Shown here: positions 35,848 to 42,538 of the stretch, piece by piece | Layout of the letters: every line of letters starts with the position of its first letter | Numbering within the stretch: position 1 is the first letter of the stretch | Notes under the pieces: generated by a model | The model's input: only the letters and a program-made list of their open reading frames with translations | Databases searched by the model: none | What the model was told of the DNA's origin: nothing | Program-made: the position numbers and the translations under genes | Source: JBHJHP01 sp042219855 | GTDB taxonomy: Bacteria > Bacteroidota > Bacteroidia > Bacteroidales > UBA5342 | DNA: 64,000 bases | Assembly (NCBI RefSeq): GCF_042219855.1 | Contig: NZ_JBHJHP010000001.1 | Span: 682,001-746,000 of the forward strand | Reading direction: 5' to 3'

Positions 35848-35964
35848 TTTTTTGTGCCTTACCGTACCCATTGTGGCTGAAGGTGCAAACAAGCTTAAAG
35901 CAACAGAGTTCATCATTATCCAAAGTTTATAACCTGCCACTTACTATTTCTTCTTAACCAAACC

Positions 35965-36423
35965 CTAATTTGCATACTGATATACAGAAAGCTCATTTCC
36001 GGAAACACTGACATTATAGCGACGGAGAGGAAGCGTTGCCGGACCTGTGGAAGGAATCCCGGAACCGTCAATCAATACGTAAACAGAACTGTCTACAGGG
36101 CAAACGGCCAACGCACCGTCGGCGTTTACCTGGTGTGCCTCATTGGGATTATATGTGCAGCATCTGTCAAATGCGTAAAAACCGGAGCTGGCAAATGAAC
36201 TCTTAATTATAACTAAACCGGCATAACCGGCTCTTCTCCCGTAATTATCAAATGTAGGCAGGGTTATAGATTGTCCGTCTCCCAGTAATGCGGCATATTC
36301 AGGTCGTGTAAGATTAATCGTCACATTAAAGTTGACCGTTGGTATATTAGAGTTTATTTTGTCCTTACAACTGCTTAAAAACAGCAAAACAGCTGTAAAT
36401 GATGTGATCCATATTTTGAACAT
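35965..36423 (-). CDS. Rieske-fold-like lipoprotein lacking cluster ligands
   Basis: The 152-residue protein has a lipoprotein signal (LLFLSSC, Cys19). The C-terminal half follows a Rieske [2Fe-2S] fold: FYAFDRCCTYNPNEA (about 82-96), AVCPVDSSVYVLIDGSG (about 106-122) and GPATLPLRRYNVSVSGNEL (127-145), the last being the classic GPA-PL-Y strand. The Rieske ligands should be CxH and CxxH; no histidine is at either place and the second motif reads CPVDSS, so a Rieske cluster cannot form in the usual way. C88, C89 and C108 remain. Function is unknown. The neighbours are unrelated. Confidence 0.6.
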   Translation of the reverse strand: MFKIWITSFTAVLLFLSSCKDKINSNIPTVNFNVTINLTRPEYAALLGDGQSITLPTFDNYGRRAGYAGLVIIKSSFASSGFYAFDRCCTYNPNEAHQVNADGALAVCPVDSSVYVLIDGSGIPSTGPATLPLRRYNVSVSGNELSVYQYAN

Positions 36424-36445
36424 CGAAGAATATATTTTACTTTTG
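36415..36445 (+). promoter_or_regulatory. Consensus promoter of the gene at 36468
   Basis: TTTG (36415-36418), a 19-bp spacer and TACTTTTG (36438-36445) match the Bacteroidota promoter exactly. The -33 element lies within the first codons of the divergent lipoprotein gene. Confidence 0.7.
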
Positions 36446-36467
36446 ATGTAAAGTTAAAGCAAAAATC

Positions 36468-36965
36468 ATGGATTCTGATAACAACATAGGCGATTTTATC
36501 TATTTGATATTACTCGTCGTATTCGGCGTTATCGGTGCTTTTGCCAAAAAGAAAAAAAAGCCGGTAAACGGTCCCAGGCCTGCTTCGCAAACGAGAGATA
36601 TCTTTGATACCCTTTTCCCGTCAGATGATGATGAGATGGTCAGGGAAAGTACTTATGGCAATCAGGACGATGAGGATTATGAACCTTACGCCCATAAAGA
36701 GATTAAACCACAACCTGTTCCTTCATCAAAGTCATCCGGTACTAAATCAACATTGCCCGGCGAAGGGATGAGAATCCACGATGAAACCGTTTCCCGAAAA
36801 ATAACGCACACAGAGATTTCCGATAAGATCAAAGATATGGACCCCATAAAAGCCGGGGAAATACAACAGCAGGGATCAAACATTGATGTTGATTTATCGG
36901 ATCCAGAGGAAATTAAGAAAGCAATTATCTATTCTGAAATATTAAAAGCAAAATACGTTAATTGA
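36468..36965 (+). CDS. Acidic single-span membrane protein of unknown function
   Basis: The 165-residue protein has one N-terminal membrane span (about 8-25), a lysine-rich boundary (KKKKKP), an acidic disordered middle and a short helical C-terminus (DPEEIKKAIIYSEILKAKY). The conserved C-terminal helix after a disordered linker is a pattern I have seen in small Bacteroidota membrane proteins without known role. It has a perfect promoter of its own. I cannot assign a function. Confidence 0.6.
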   Translation: MDSDNNIGDFIYLILLVVFGVIGAFAKKKKKPVNGPRPASQTRDIFDTLFPSDDDEMVRESTYGNQDDEDYEPYAHKEIKPQPVPSSKSSGTKSTLPGEGMRIHDETVSRKITHTEISDKIKDMDPIKAGEIQQQGSNIDVDLSDPEEIKKAIIYSEILKAKYVN

Positions 36966-37032
36966 ATGTAATTGTTTTGATACATTCTAAATATTGTGAA
37001 CGTACAGTATTTTAAATTCGGAAAAATCTTAT

Positions 37033-37090
37033 TATTTTTGTGCCTGTACTTGAGGATCCTGATAAGGTATCAGGGTTCTTATTTTTTTAT
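37033..37090 (+). promoter_or_regulatory. greA promoter box and attenuator-like leader hairpin
   Basis: A -7 box TATTTTTG (37033-37040) predicts transcription from about 37047. Directly after it, 37052-37064 pairs with 37068-37080 (13 bp with three G-U pairs, AGG loop), followed by ATTTTTTT (37081-37088): the form of an intrinsic terminator. It lies 33 bp before the greA start codon and would release an RNA of about 40 nt. Confidence 0.7.
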
Positions 37091-37122
37091 GTCACTATTG
37101 AAAACTATTGGAGGAAACTGAT

Positions 37123-37593
37123 ATGGCAATTTCGTATATTTCAAAGGAAGGTCTTGAAAAGCTAAAGAAAGAGCTTGATTATCTTGAAAGTGTTGAAAGA
37201 CCATCAATTTCACATCAGATTGCTGAAGCACGTGATAAGGGTGATCTCTCAGAAAATGCAGAGTATGATGCTGCAAAAGAAGCTCAGGGATTACTGGAGA
37301 TGCGTATTGCCAAATTGCAGGATACCATTGTCAATGCCCGGATTATTGATGAATCCATGATTAACACCGATACGGTTCAGCTCATGAACAAGGTCAAGAT
37401 CAAAAACGTTAAAACGGGAGCTGTGATGACCTATACCCTGGTTTCAGAATCAGAGGCTGATCTCAAAAGCGGTAAACTATCCATCAGCACGCCAATAGCA
37501 CAGGGCCTGCTGGGTAAAAAAGTGGGTGATGTTACCGATGTTAAGGTACCGACAGGTATTGTTCCGTTCGAAATTCTGGAAATTTCAATCTAA
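37123..37593 (+). CDS. greA: Transcription elongation factor GreA
   Basis: GreA enters the RNA polymerase secondary channel and triggers cleavage of backtracked RNA. The 156-residue protein has the coiled-coil with GDLSENAEYDAAKEAQG (about 41-57), where the acidic tip acts in cleavage, and the C-terminal FKBP-like domain. The ATG is preceded at 37110-37114 by GGAGG, an unusually clear Shine-Dalgarno for this phylum, which rules out the in-frame TTG at 37108. It is co-transcribed with the HIT gene 6 bp downstream. The leader contains a terminator-like hairpin. Confidence 0.95.
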   Translation: MAISYISKEGLEKLKKELDYLESVERPSISHQIAEARDKGDLSENAEYDAAKEAQGLLEMRIAKLQDTIVNARIIDESMINTDTVQLMNKVKIKNVKTGAVMTYTLVSESEADLKSGKLSISTPIAQGLLGKKVGDVTDVKVPTGIVPFEILEISI

Positions 37594-37599
37594 GGTATT

Positions 37600-37992
37600 A
37601 TGTCTTCCATTTTTTCAAAAATCGTTGCCGGTGAAATTCCATCTTATAAAATTGCAGAAGATGAAAAGTTTTATGCTTTTCTGGACATTAATCCTCTTGT
37701 AGAAGGGCATACATTGGTAATTCCTAAAAAAGAAATTGACTATATCTTTGATCTTGAAGATGCGTTGTTGTCAGAGATGATGGTATTTGCCAAGAAAGTA
37801 TCCAAAGGTATAAATGCGGCAATTCCCTGCAACAGAGTTGGCATCGTTGTCCTTGGGCTTGATGTTCCACATGCGCATATTCATCTGATCCCCATCAACT
37901 CTGCTGATGACATCAATTTTAGCCGTCCAAAACTCAAATTCACACCGGAAGAATTTAAATCAACGGTGGAGAAGATTCAAGAGAACTTATAA
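37600..37992 (+). CDS. HIT family nucleotide-binding protein
   Basis: The 130-residue protein shows the histidine triad HAHIHLIP (about 91-98) and the N-terminal IFSKIVAGEIPSYKIAEDE of the Hint/HinT branch. These are small nucleotide hydrolases or transferases acting on purine phosphoramidates or dinucleotides. It follows greA by 6 bp, a gene order I would expect to be common in the phylum. A terminator follows. Confidence 0.92.
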   Translation: MSSIFSKIVAGEIPSYKIAEDEKFYAFLDINPLVEGHTLVIPKKEIDYIFDLEDALLSEMMVFAKKVSKGINAAIPCNRVGIVVLGLDVPHAHIHLIPINSADDINFSRPKLKFTPEEFKSTVEKIQENL

Positions 37993-38030
37993 AACAGCGT
38001 GTTAGCTTTACGAAAAGTAAAACATAAAAG

Positions 38031-38058
38031 AAAGCCGTAGCAGATTTGTTACGGCTTT
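38031..38058. terminator. Terminator between HIT and response regulator genes
   Basis: AAAGCCGTA (38031-38039) pairs with TACGGCTTT (38050-38058), followed by a T-run on the plus strand and preceded by an A-rich stretch that could serve the minus strand. Confidence 0.75.
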
Positions 38059-38078
38059 TTTTATATATCGGCTAATTT

Positions 38079-38774
38079 TTATTCTTTACCCACCAACAGG
38101 ATATAACCACTCCTGGGAATGGAATCAATTTTTATCGCCGGATCCTTCTGAAGTCGCTTTCGGAGCTTCGTGATGAACACATCCATGCTTCTGCCATTAA
38201 AATAATCATCCTCACCCCAAAGTTTATTGAGCACTTCAGCCCGTGTTATCAACTCGTTCTTCCTAGAAATGAGCAGCTCCAGCAGCTCTGCTTCCCGTGG
38301 TGAGATCCGGATAATCTCATCCTGAATGAATAAGTTGCGTAACTGCACATTAAAGCGGTATTGCCCGATCTGATACTCACTATTTTCCGGCTGGACCGGC
38401 ATTTTGTTCCGTTTCAGAACCGCATCGATTTTGTAAAGCAATACTTCAGTATCAAAAGGTTTGGTGATATAATCGTCCGCACCAGATTTATAGCCTTTTA
38501 ATATATCTTCTTTCATGGATCTGGCTGTAAGGAACACAAAGGGCAAATCCGGTTCCTTATCACGGATGTGTTTTGCCAGGGTAAATCCATCCACATGAGG
38601 CAACATCACATCAATAATGGCAATATCAAAACAACCGGGTTTAAATCCGGACATGGCACTGTTTCCATCGGAATACCATTCCACCTGATAATTATTCAGC
38701 TCCAGAAATGTTTTTAGCACGTTTCCGAACGGGAGATCATCTTCGACAAAACAGATGTGTTTTAAAGCAGTCAT
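38079..38774 (-). CDS. OmpR-family response regulator (RprY-like)
   Basis: The 231-residue protein has an N-terminal receiver domain (EDD at 11-13, phospho-acceptor D55 in IIDVMLPHVDGF, the conserved T and K later in FLTAR and ITKPF) and a C-terminal winged helix of the OmpR/PhoB type (DVFITKLRKRLQKDP). It starts 2 bp after the histidine kinase stop, so the pair is one operon. Its sequence resembles RprY of Bacteroides. The likely binding site is the TTAACC array upstream of the kinase gene (40418-40455). Confidence 0.92.
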   Translation of the reverse strand: MTALKHICFVEDDLPFGNVLKTFLELNNYQVEWYSDGNSAMSGFKPGCFDIAIIDVMLPHVDGFTLAKHIRDKEPDLPFVFLTARSMKEDILKGYKSGADDYITKPFDTEVLLYKIDAVLKRNKMPVQPENSEYQIGQYRFNVQLRNLFIQDEIIRISPREAELLELLISRKNELITRAEVLNKLWGEDDYFNGRSMDVFITKLRKRLQKDPAIKIDSIPRSGYILLVGKE

Positions 38775-38776
38775 AA

Positions 38777-40378
38777 TTACTTTGCATAAGGTAAAAACAT
38801 CCTGAATGTACTTCCTTTCCCCGGTTCGCTTTCTACGCTTACCGTTCCTTTATGAGCTTCGCAAACCGCTTTAACGTAACTTAATCCGATACCGAATCCC
38901 TTAACGTTATGTACATTGCCGGTTGGGATACGGTAAAACGTCTCGAAAATCCTGTGCTGCATCTGTTTACTCAGACCAATGCCGTTATCGGTAACCGAAA
39001 TATATACCCCGTTAGCAGATCCTGATGTGGCTATTCTGATTTCAGGCTGATGGGGCGTATATTTCTCAGCATTATCAACCAGATTGGTGATGCTATTGTA
39101 AATATGCTCATAATCGGCCAGTACAACAGGATTGGCTGCCTTTAAACTGCATTCAATACTTCCGTTTCTACCCTCCAGTTTCAGTGCAAATTTAGTACAG
39201 ATATCTTCCAGTACTTCATGCAGATCCACAGGTTTGAACCTGAATTCAACTTCCTTTCGTTCCATTCTGGCCACACTCAGAATCTTTTCTACATGACCAT
39301 TCATACGTTTGTTTTCCTGTTTAATCAGTCCGGCATATTCCGCAACAGCTTCAGGATTTCCTAAAACCTTCTTATTGACCAGAGTATCAGCGGCAACAGC
39401 AATCGTTGCTATTGGAGTTTTAAATTCATGGGTCATATTATTAATGAAATCAGTTTTTACCTCCGATATCTTTTTTTGAAGTAATATAGAATAGATACTC
39501 AGTATAAACGCAGTGAGAATAAGGATAGTGAAGAGGAGAGAGGCAAACATCAGCCAGTTTACAGATTTAAGGAAATAACGGTTCTCTCCTTCAAATTTTA
39601 TAGCAACAAAAAGGTCCTTTATTATAATATCGTTGGGAAATAGCATGGCCTGGTAACTGTTTTCCCTGAAATCCAGTGTGTCCGTAACAGCTTTATCGCT
39701 CTCGGTTATTTTACCTGAATCTATCACCGCCAGGTTGTATGGCAAATCGATATGGCTGTTTTTAAGTTCATCATCCACAACTTCTTTAATGGCATCAAAA
39801 TCAAGCGGTAACTCTTTTTCAAGGATCGTTACTTCAGTCTGAAGTTTCTCGCCAATCCAGTGAATTCTTTTTTCTTTATCCTGTATGCGTTGAATTATGA
39901 CATCCCTGTTATCATCACTACCGGTAAAAACGATGGTCGTATCAGAATTGACAATCTTTACGGTATAATCCCGGTTACTGCTGCTGTCGTGCCCGGTGCT
40001 TATAACCACATTATTATTTTTAAATGTAAACTGCTTACCTTTTGCATGACCTGAAGTAACAATATTCATTTTAAACTTTTTCAACTCAGCTGTATCGAGT
40101 TGCGGGATGGTAATATTTCGGGGAAGTTTAACCTCTATTTCCTGCGTAGGAGGCGGGGGAGGCGGTGGTACCGGAATTTCGTTTTTAACAAAGTAATTCA
40201 TATACGACTTATTCTCTATGCGCTCTGAACTGCTTGTTAATGCATTGATAACCTTGGTTCTGTATTCCTCTTTACGCAATTTTACAGCATTATTGATCCA
40301 GATAATCTGAATGATAATAATTCCCGGCAATGCCAGCGACATGATAACAATAAGAATGATAAGTGTGCTGCGTTTCAT
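38777..40378 (-). CDS. Sensor histidine kinase (RprX-like)
   Basis: The 533-residue membrane kinase has spans at about 8-30 and 275-300 flanking a periplasmic sensor of about 245 residues that includes a run of seven prolines (71-77). There is no HAMP domain. The kinase core has the H box MTHEFKTPIATIA (phosphorylated H317), N box NLVDNAEKYTPH, G1 VTDNGIGLS and F/G2 boxes up to GFGIGLSYV. It forms an operon with the response regulator. Its promoter region has TAATTTTG at 40390-40383 and lies beside the TTAACC array. The signal is unknown; envelope stress is an inference from the RprXY likeness. Confidence 0.9.
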   Translation of the reverse strand: MKRSTLIILIVIMSLALPGIIIIQIIWINNAVKLRKEEYRTKVINALTSSSERIENKSYMNYFVKNEIPVPPPPPPPTQEIEVKLPRNITIPQLDTAELKKFKMNIVTSGHAKGKQFTFKNNNVVISTGHDSSSNRDYTVKIVNSDTTIVFTGSDDNRDVIIQRIQDKEKRIHWIGEKLQTEVTILEKELPLDFDAIKEVVDDELKNSHIDLPYNLAVIDSGKITESDKAVTDTLDFRENSYQAMLFPNDIIIKDLFVAIKFEGENRYFLKSVNWLMFASLLFTILILTAFILSIYSILLQKKISEVKTDFINNMTHEFKTPIATIAVAADTLVNKKVLGNPEAVAEYAGLIKQENKRMNGHVEKILSVARMERKEVEFRFKPVDLHEVLEDICTKFALKLEGRNGSIECSLKAANPVVLADYEHIYNSITNLVDNAEKYTPHQPEIRIATSGSANGVYISVTDNGIGLSKQMQHRIFETFYRIPTGNVHNVKGFGIGLSYVKAVCEAHKGTVSVESEPGKGSTFRMFLPYAK

Positions 40379-40417
40379 ATCTCAAAATTAGAAATTTAAA
40401 CCATATCCTTAAAAACG

Positions 40418-40455
40418 TTAACCAACCATTAACCCGAATTAACCGGTCATTAACC
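40418..40455. promoter_or_regulatory. Four phased TTAACC half-sites (likely response-regulator operator)
   Basis: TTAACC occurs at 40418, 40429, 40439 and 40450, a spacing of 11, 10 and 11 bp, i.e. the same helix face. Direct repeats at this phase are the usual binding pattern of OmpR/PhoB-type regulators. The array lies nearly midway between two divergent -7 boxes, 40383-40390 (kinase operon) and 40477-40484 (secreted protein). Confidence 0.7.
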
Positions 40456-40476
40456 ATCTTAAAGAGCGCGTTGCCC

Positions 40477-40484
40477 TAATTTTG
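40477..40484 (+). promoter_or_regulatory. -7 box of the secreted-protein gene
   Basis: TAATTTTG matches the consensus. There is no TTTG at the -33 position; the last TTAACC half-site ends 21 bp upstream, where an activator would replace it. Confidence 0.55.
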
Positions 40485-40503
40485 GTATATCAAATTACAA
40501 AAT

Positions 40504-41073
40504 ATGGATCAAATGAAACGAAATTTATTATTTAACAGCCTGGTCGTAACGTTCGGTGTAATATTCGCTATCTCCGCCCAGGATAAAACTAAAAAAGTGG
40601 AGAAGAATGTGCAGGTTGTTGTGAAGGATGGCAAAGTCATCATGGACACTGTAATCTGGAAAGATGTTGACGGTGATATGGATTATTCTTTCACTACGGA
40701 CAGCAACGTCAATGTATTTGTGATCAAAAAGGGCAAGGGAAAGGAGCAGGAAAAGATCATCCGTATCAACTCAACAGGAAACTTACCCGGAAAGGAAATG
40801 AAAATTGAAACAATTGTGGACGGGGAAGGGGATACTTCTGTGGTAAAGACAATTGTACTTTCTAATGGTTTTGATCATGATTTTAATTTCAAAGTTCCAC
40901 CACCTCCGCCACCTCCGGTGCCGAAATTCAGGTTCATCGAAAAGAATTCTGATCCACTGGAGGCCGTAATAAACGATCCCGGATATGAAATCCTGGACTA
41001 CAGTAAAAAAGAGAAAAATGGCGTGGAGAAGATCGAAATTAAACGAAAAAAAATATCTGCCGATAAGGAATAG
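40504..41073 (+). CDS. Secreted protein with polyproline tract, divergent from the kinase
   Basis: I recognise no family. The 189-residue protein has a signal peptide (MKRNLLFNSLVVTFGVIFAISAQ, if started at the second ATG, 40513; either start is possible). The mature protein is beta-rich with many short charged strands and a seven-proline run (about 138-144) like the one in the sensor domain of the divergent kinase. It ends in a lysine-rich tail. The phased TTAACC array between the two genes suggests that it is a target, and perhaps a sensor partner, of the two-component system. Confidence 0.65.
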   Translation: MDQMKRNLLFNSLVVTFGVIFAISAQDKTKKVEKNVQVVVKDGKVIMDTVIWKDVDGDMDYSFTTDSNVNVFVIKKGKGKEQEKIIRINSTGNLPGKEMKIETIVDGEGDTSVVKTIVLSNGFDHDFNFKVPPPPPPPVPKFRFIEKNSDPLEAVINDPGYEILDYSKKEKNGVEKIEIKRKKISADKE

Positions 41074-41123
41074 TGATAAAATATCAGATGCAGATTAATT
41101 CCCCGATTAATCAATGTGTTTCC

Positions 41124-41152
41124 AAAAGAGAAGTTTATACGGCTTCTCTTTT
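41124..41152. terminator. Terminator after the secreted-protein gene
   Basis: AAAAGAGAAG (41124-41133) pairs with CTTCTCTTTT (41143-41152), with a T-run on the plus strand reaching the end of the convergent membrane-protein gene. Confidence 0.75.
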
Positions 41153-41153
41153 T

Positions 41154-42425
41154 TTATATAATGATCACAAATAATATGTTAACTGCTATAATAACCAGGA
41201 ATCCGGTGATGAGCCACCGGGTTTGTTTTTTAGCAAAAAAACTGATGGCATAAAACATTTTAAGAAAATTGTTGCTTACGATAGCCAGTAACGATGAAGA
41301 AGCAATAGCTGTCAGTGCAATATCATATTTCCCCTGAAACATATTTAAAAGGAATGGATCAATATCAGCCACACCTACGATTAGTGCAAGAATATGAAGT
41401 CCGTCTGTACCCCAGGTTTTAATCGCAAAATGGTTCACAAAAGTAAAAAGGATGTACAGGCCGGTAAAAAGAAGAGCCACATTGAACTCCAGCGGGTTTT
41501 TATTCTCTTTCACTTCGGGAACATCTTTTTGTCTGTGCGTCCCTTTAAAATAATAGAGTAAGATTCCGGAGGCCGCTGCAATAACGGCCAGAATGACCAG
41601 GTAAGGCACCATCAGATTTGCCAGCCGGGTGTTAAAAATATACACCAGTATCACAATACGGACATACATCATAGCCTGGGCCAGAAGTATGCCAGCTGTA
41701 ATTTCGCTGGATTGCTCAGGCATGGTTTTGCTTTTTCTGGACAGGACAACTGTTGTGGCTGTGCTTGAATATAAGCCACCCAGAATACCAACCAGTAACA
41801 ACCCTGCATTTTTAAAAACAAACTTACGCAGTAAATAGCTGACATACGATATGGACGAAATGACTACCACAGCCAACCAGATTTTATAGGGAGTGATGGT
41901 GAGGTAAGACACGATCGGTTTATCCGGCAAAAGCGGCAGAATGATACCGGCAATCAGGATAAACTTAGCCACTGTGATAAATTCCGTCTTGTCAAATTTC
42001 TGTGATACAGAGCTGAGTTTTTCCTTTAATTCAGAAAATATGAGGATGATAACAATATATGTCAGATAAACATAAACAGGTTGTGTAATCAATACCGCTG
42101 CCTGAAGATAGGTGAGTAGTGCTACCATTACCGATGTGAGACCAGGTTTATCATGTTTACCCCATTTATGATAATAATGTATTCCCAGAAAAAAGGAAAG
42201 TATAACGGCTCCTGTCATAAAAAACAGTTTGTTCTCCTTATCCAGAATAAACAACACAAAACCCATTATCCCTATAAACGTAAAGGTCCGGTCTGTACCG
42301 AATACATACTCATCTTTATCGTTATCACGCAGGTGTTTCTGCGAAAGTCCGATAATCAGGGAAAATACAGTGATCATCACCAGGTGGATTAACACATCGT
42401 TTAACCAGGGAGTCAATTCATTCAT
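41154..42425 (-). CDS. MgtC/SapB and DUF4010 family membrane protein
   Basis: The 423-residue polytopic protein has about twelve hydrophobic spans. The N-terminal part resembles MgtC/SapB (LIIGLSQKH, GTDRTFTFIGIMGFVLF) and the C-terminal part DUF4010 (GGLYSSTATTVVLSRKS; IVGVADIDPFLLNMFQG). Proteins of this fusion type are poorly characterised and proposed to affect magnesium or membrane ion balance. I chose the ATG at 42425 (MNELTPWLND); the longer in-frame start would add 26 residues that lack conservation features and run into the clpC terminator side. Confidence 0.8.
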   Translation of the reverse strand: MNELTPWLNDVLIHLVMITVFSLIIGLSQKHLRDNDKDEYVFGTDRTFTFIGIMGFVLFILDKENKLFFMTGAVILSFFLGIHYYHKWGKHDKPGLTSVMVALLTYLQAAVLITQPVYVYLTYIVIILIFSELKEKLSSVSQKFDKTEFITVAKFILIAGIILPLLPDKPIVSYLTITPYKIWLAVVVISSISYVSYLLRKFVFKNAGLLLVGILGGLYSSTATTVVLSRKSKTMPEQSSEITAGILLAQAMMYVRIVILVYIFNTRLANLMVPYLVILAVIAAASGILLYYFKGTHRQKDVPEVKENKNPLEFNVALLFTGLYILFTFVNHFAIKTWGTDGLHILALIVGVADIDPFLLNMFQGKYDIALTAIASSSLLAIVSNNFLKMFYAISFFAKKQTRWLITGFLVIIAVNILFVIII

Positions 42426-42489
42426 ACGCCGGAAATTTAAACTACAAGGTACAAAAAAAGCATTTTTCTGCTTTACAAAACGACAATAA

Positions 42490-42521
42490 AAAAAGGAGAC
42501 CAAACAATTGATCTCCTTTTT
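42490..42521. terminator. Terminator downstream of clpC
   Basis: AAAAAGGAGA (42490-42499) pairs with TCTCCTTTTT (42512-42521), with A- and T-runs on both flanks. It ends the minus-strand clpC transcript, which continues toward the DUF4010 gene. Confidence 0.75.
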
Positions 42522-42538
42522 TTGCTGTATGTTAGACT

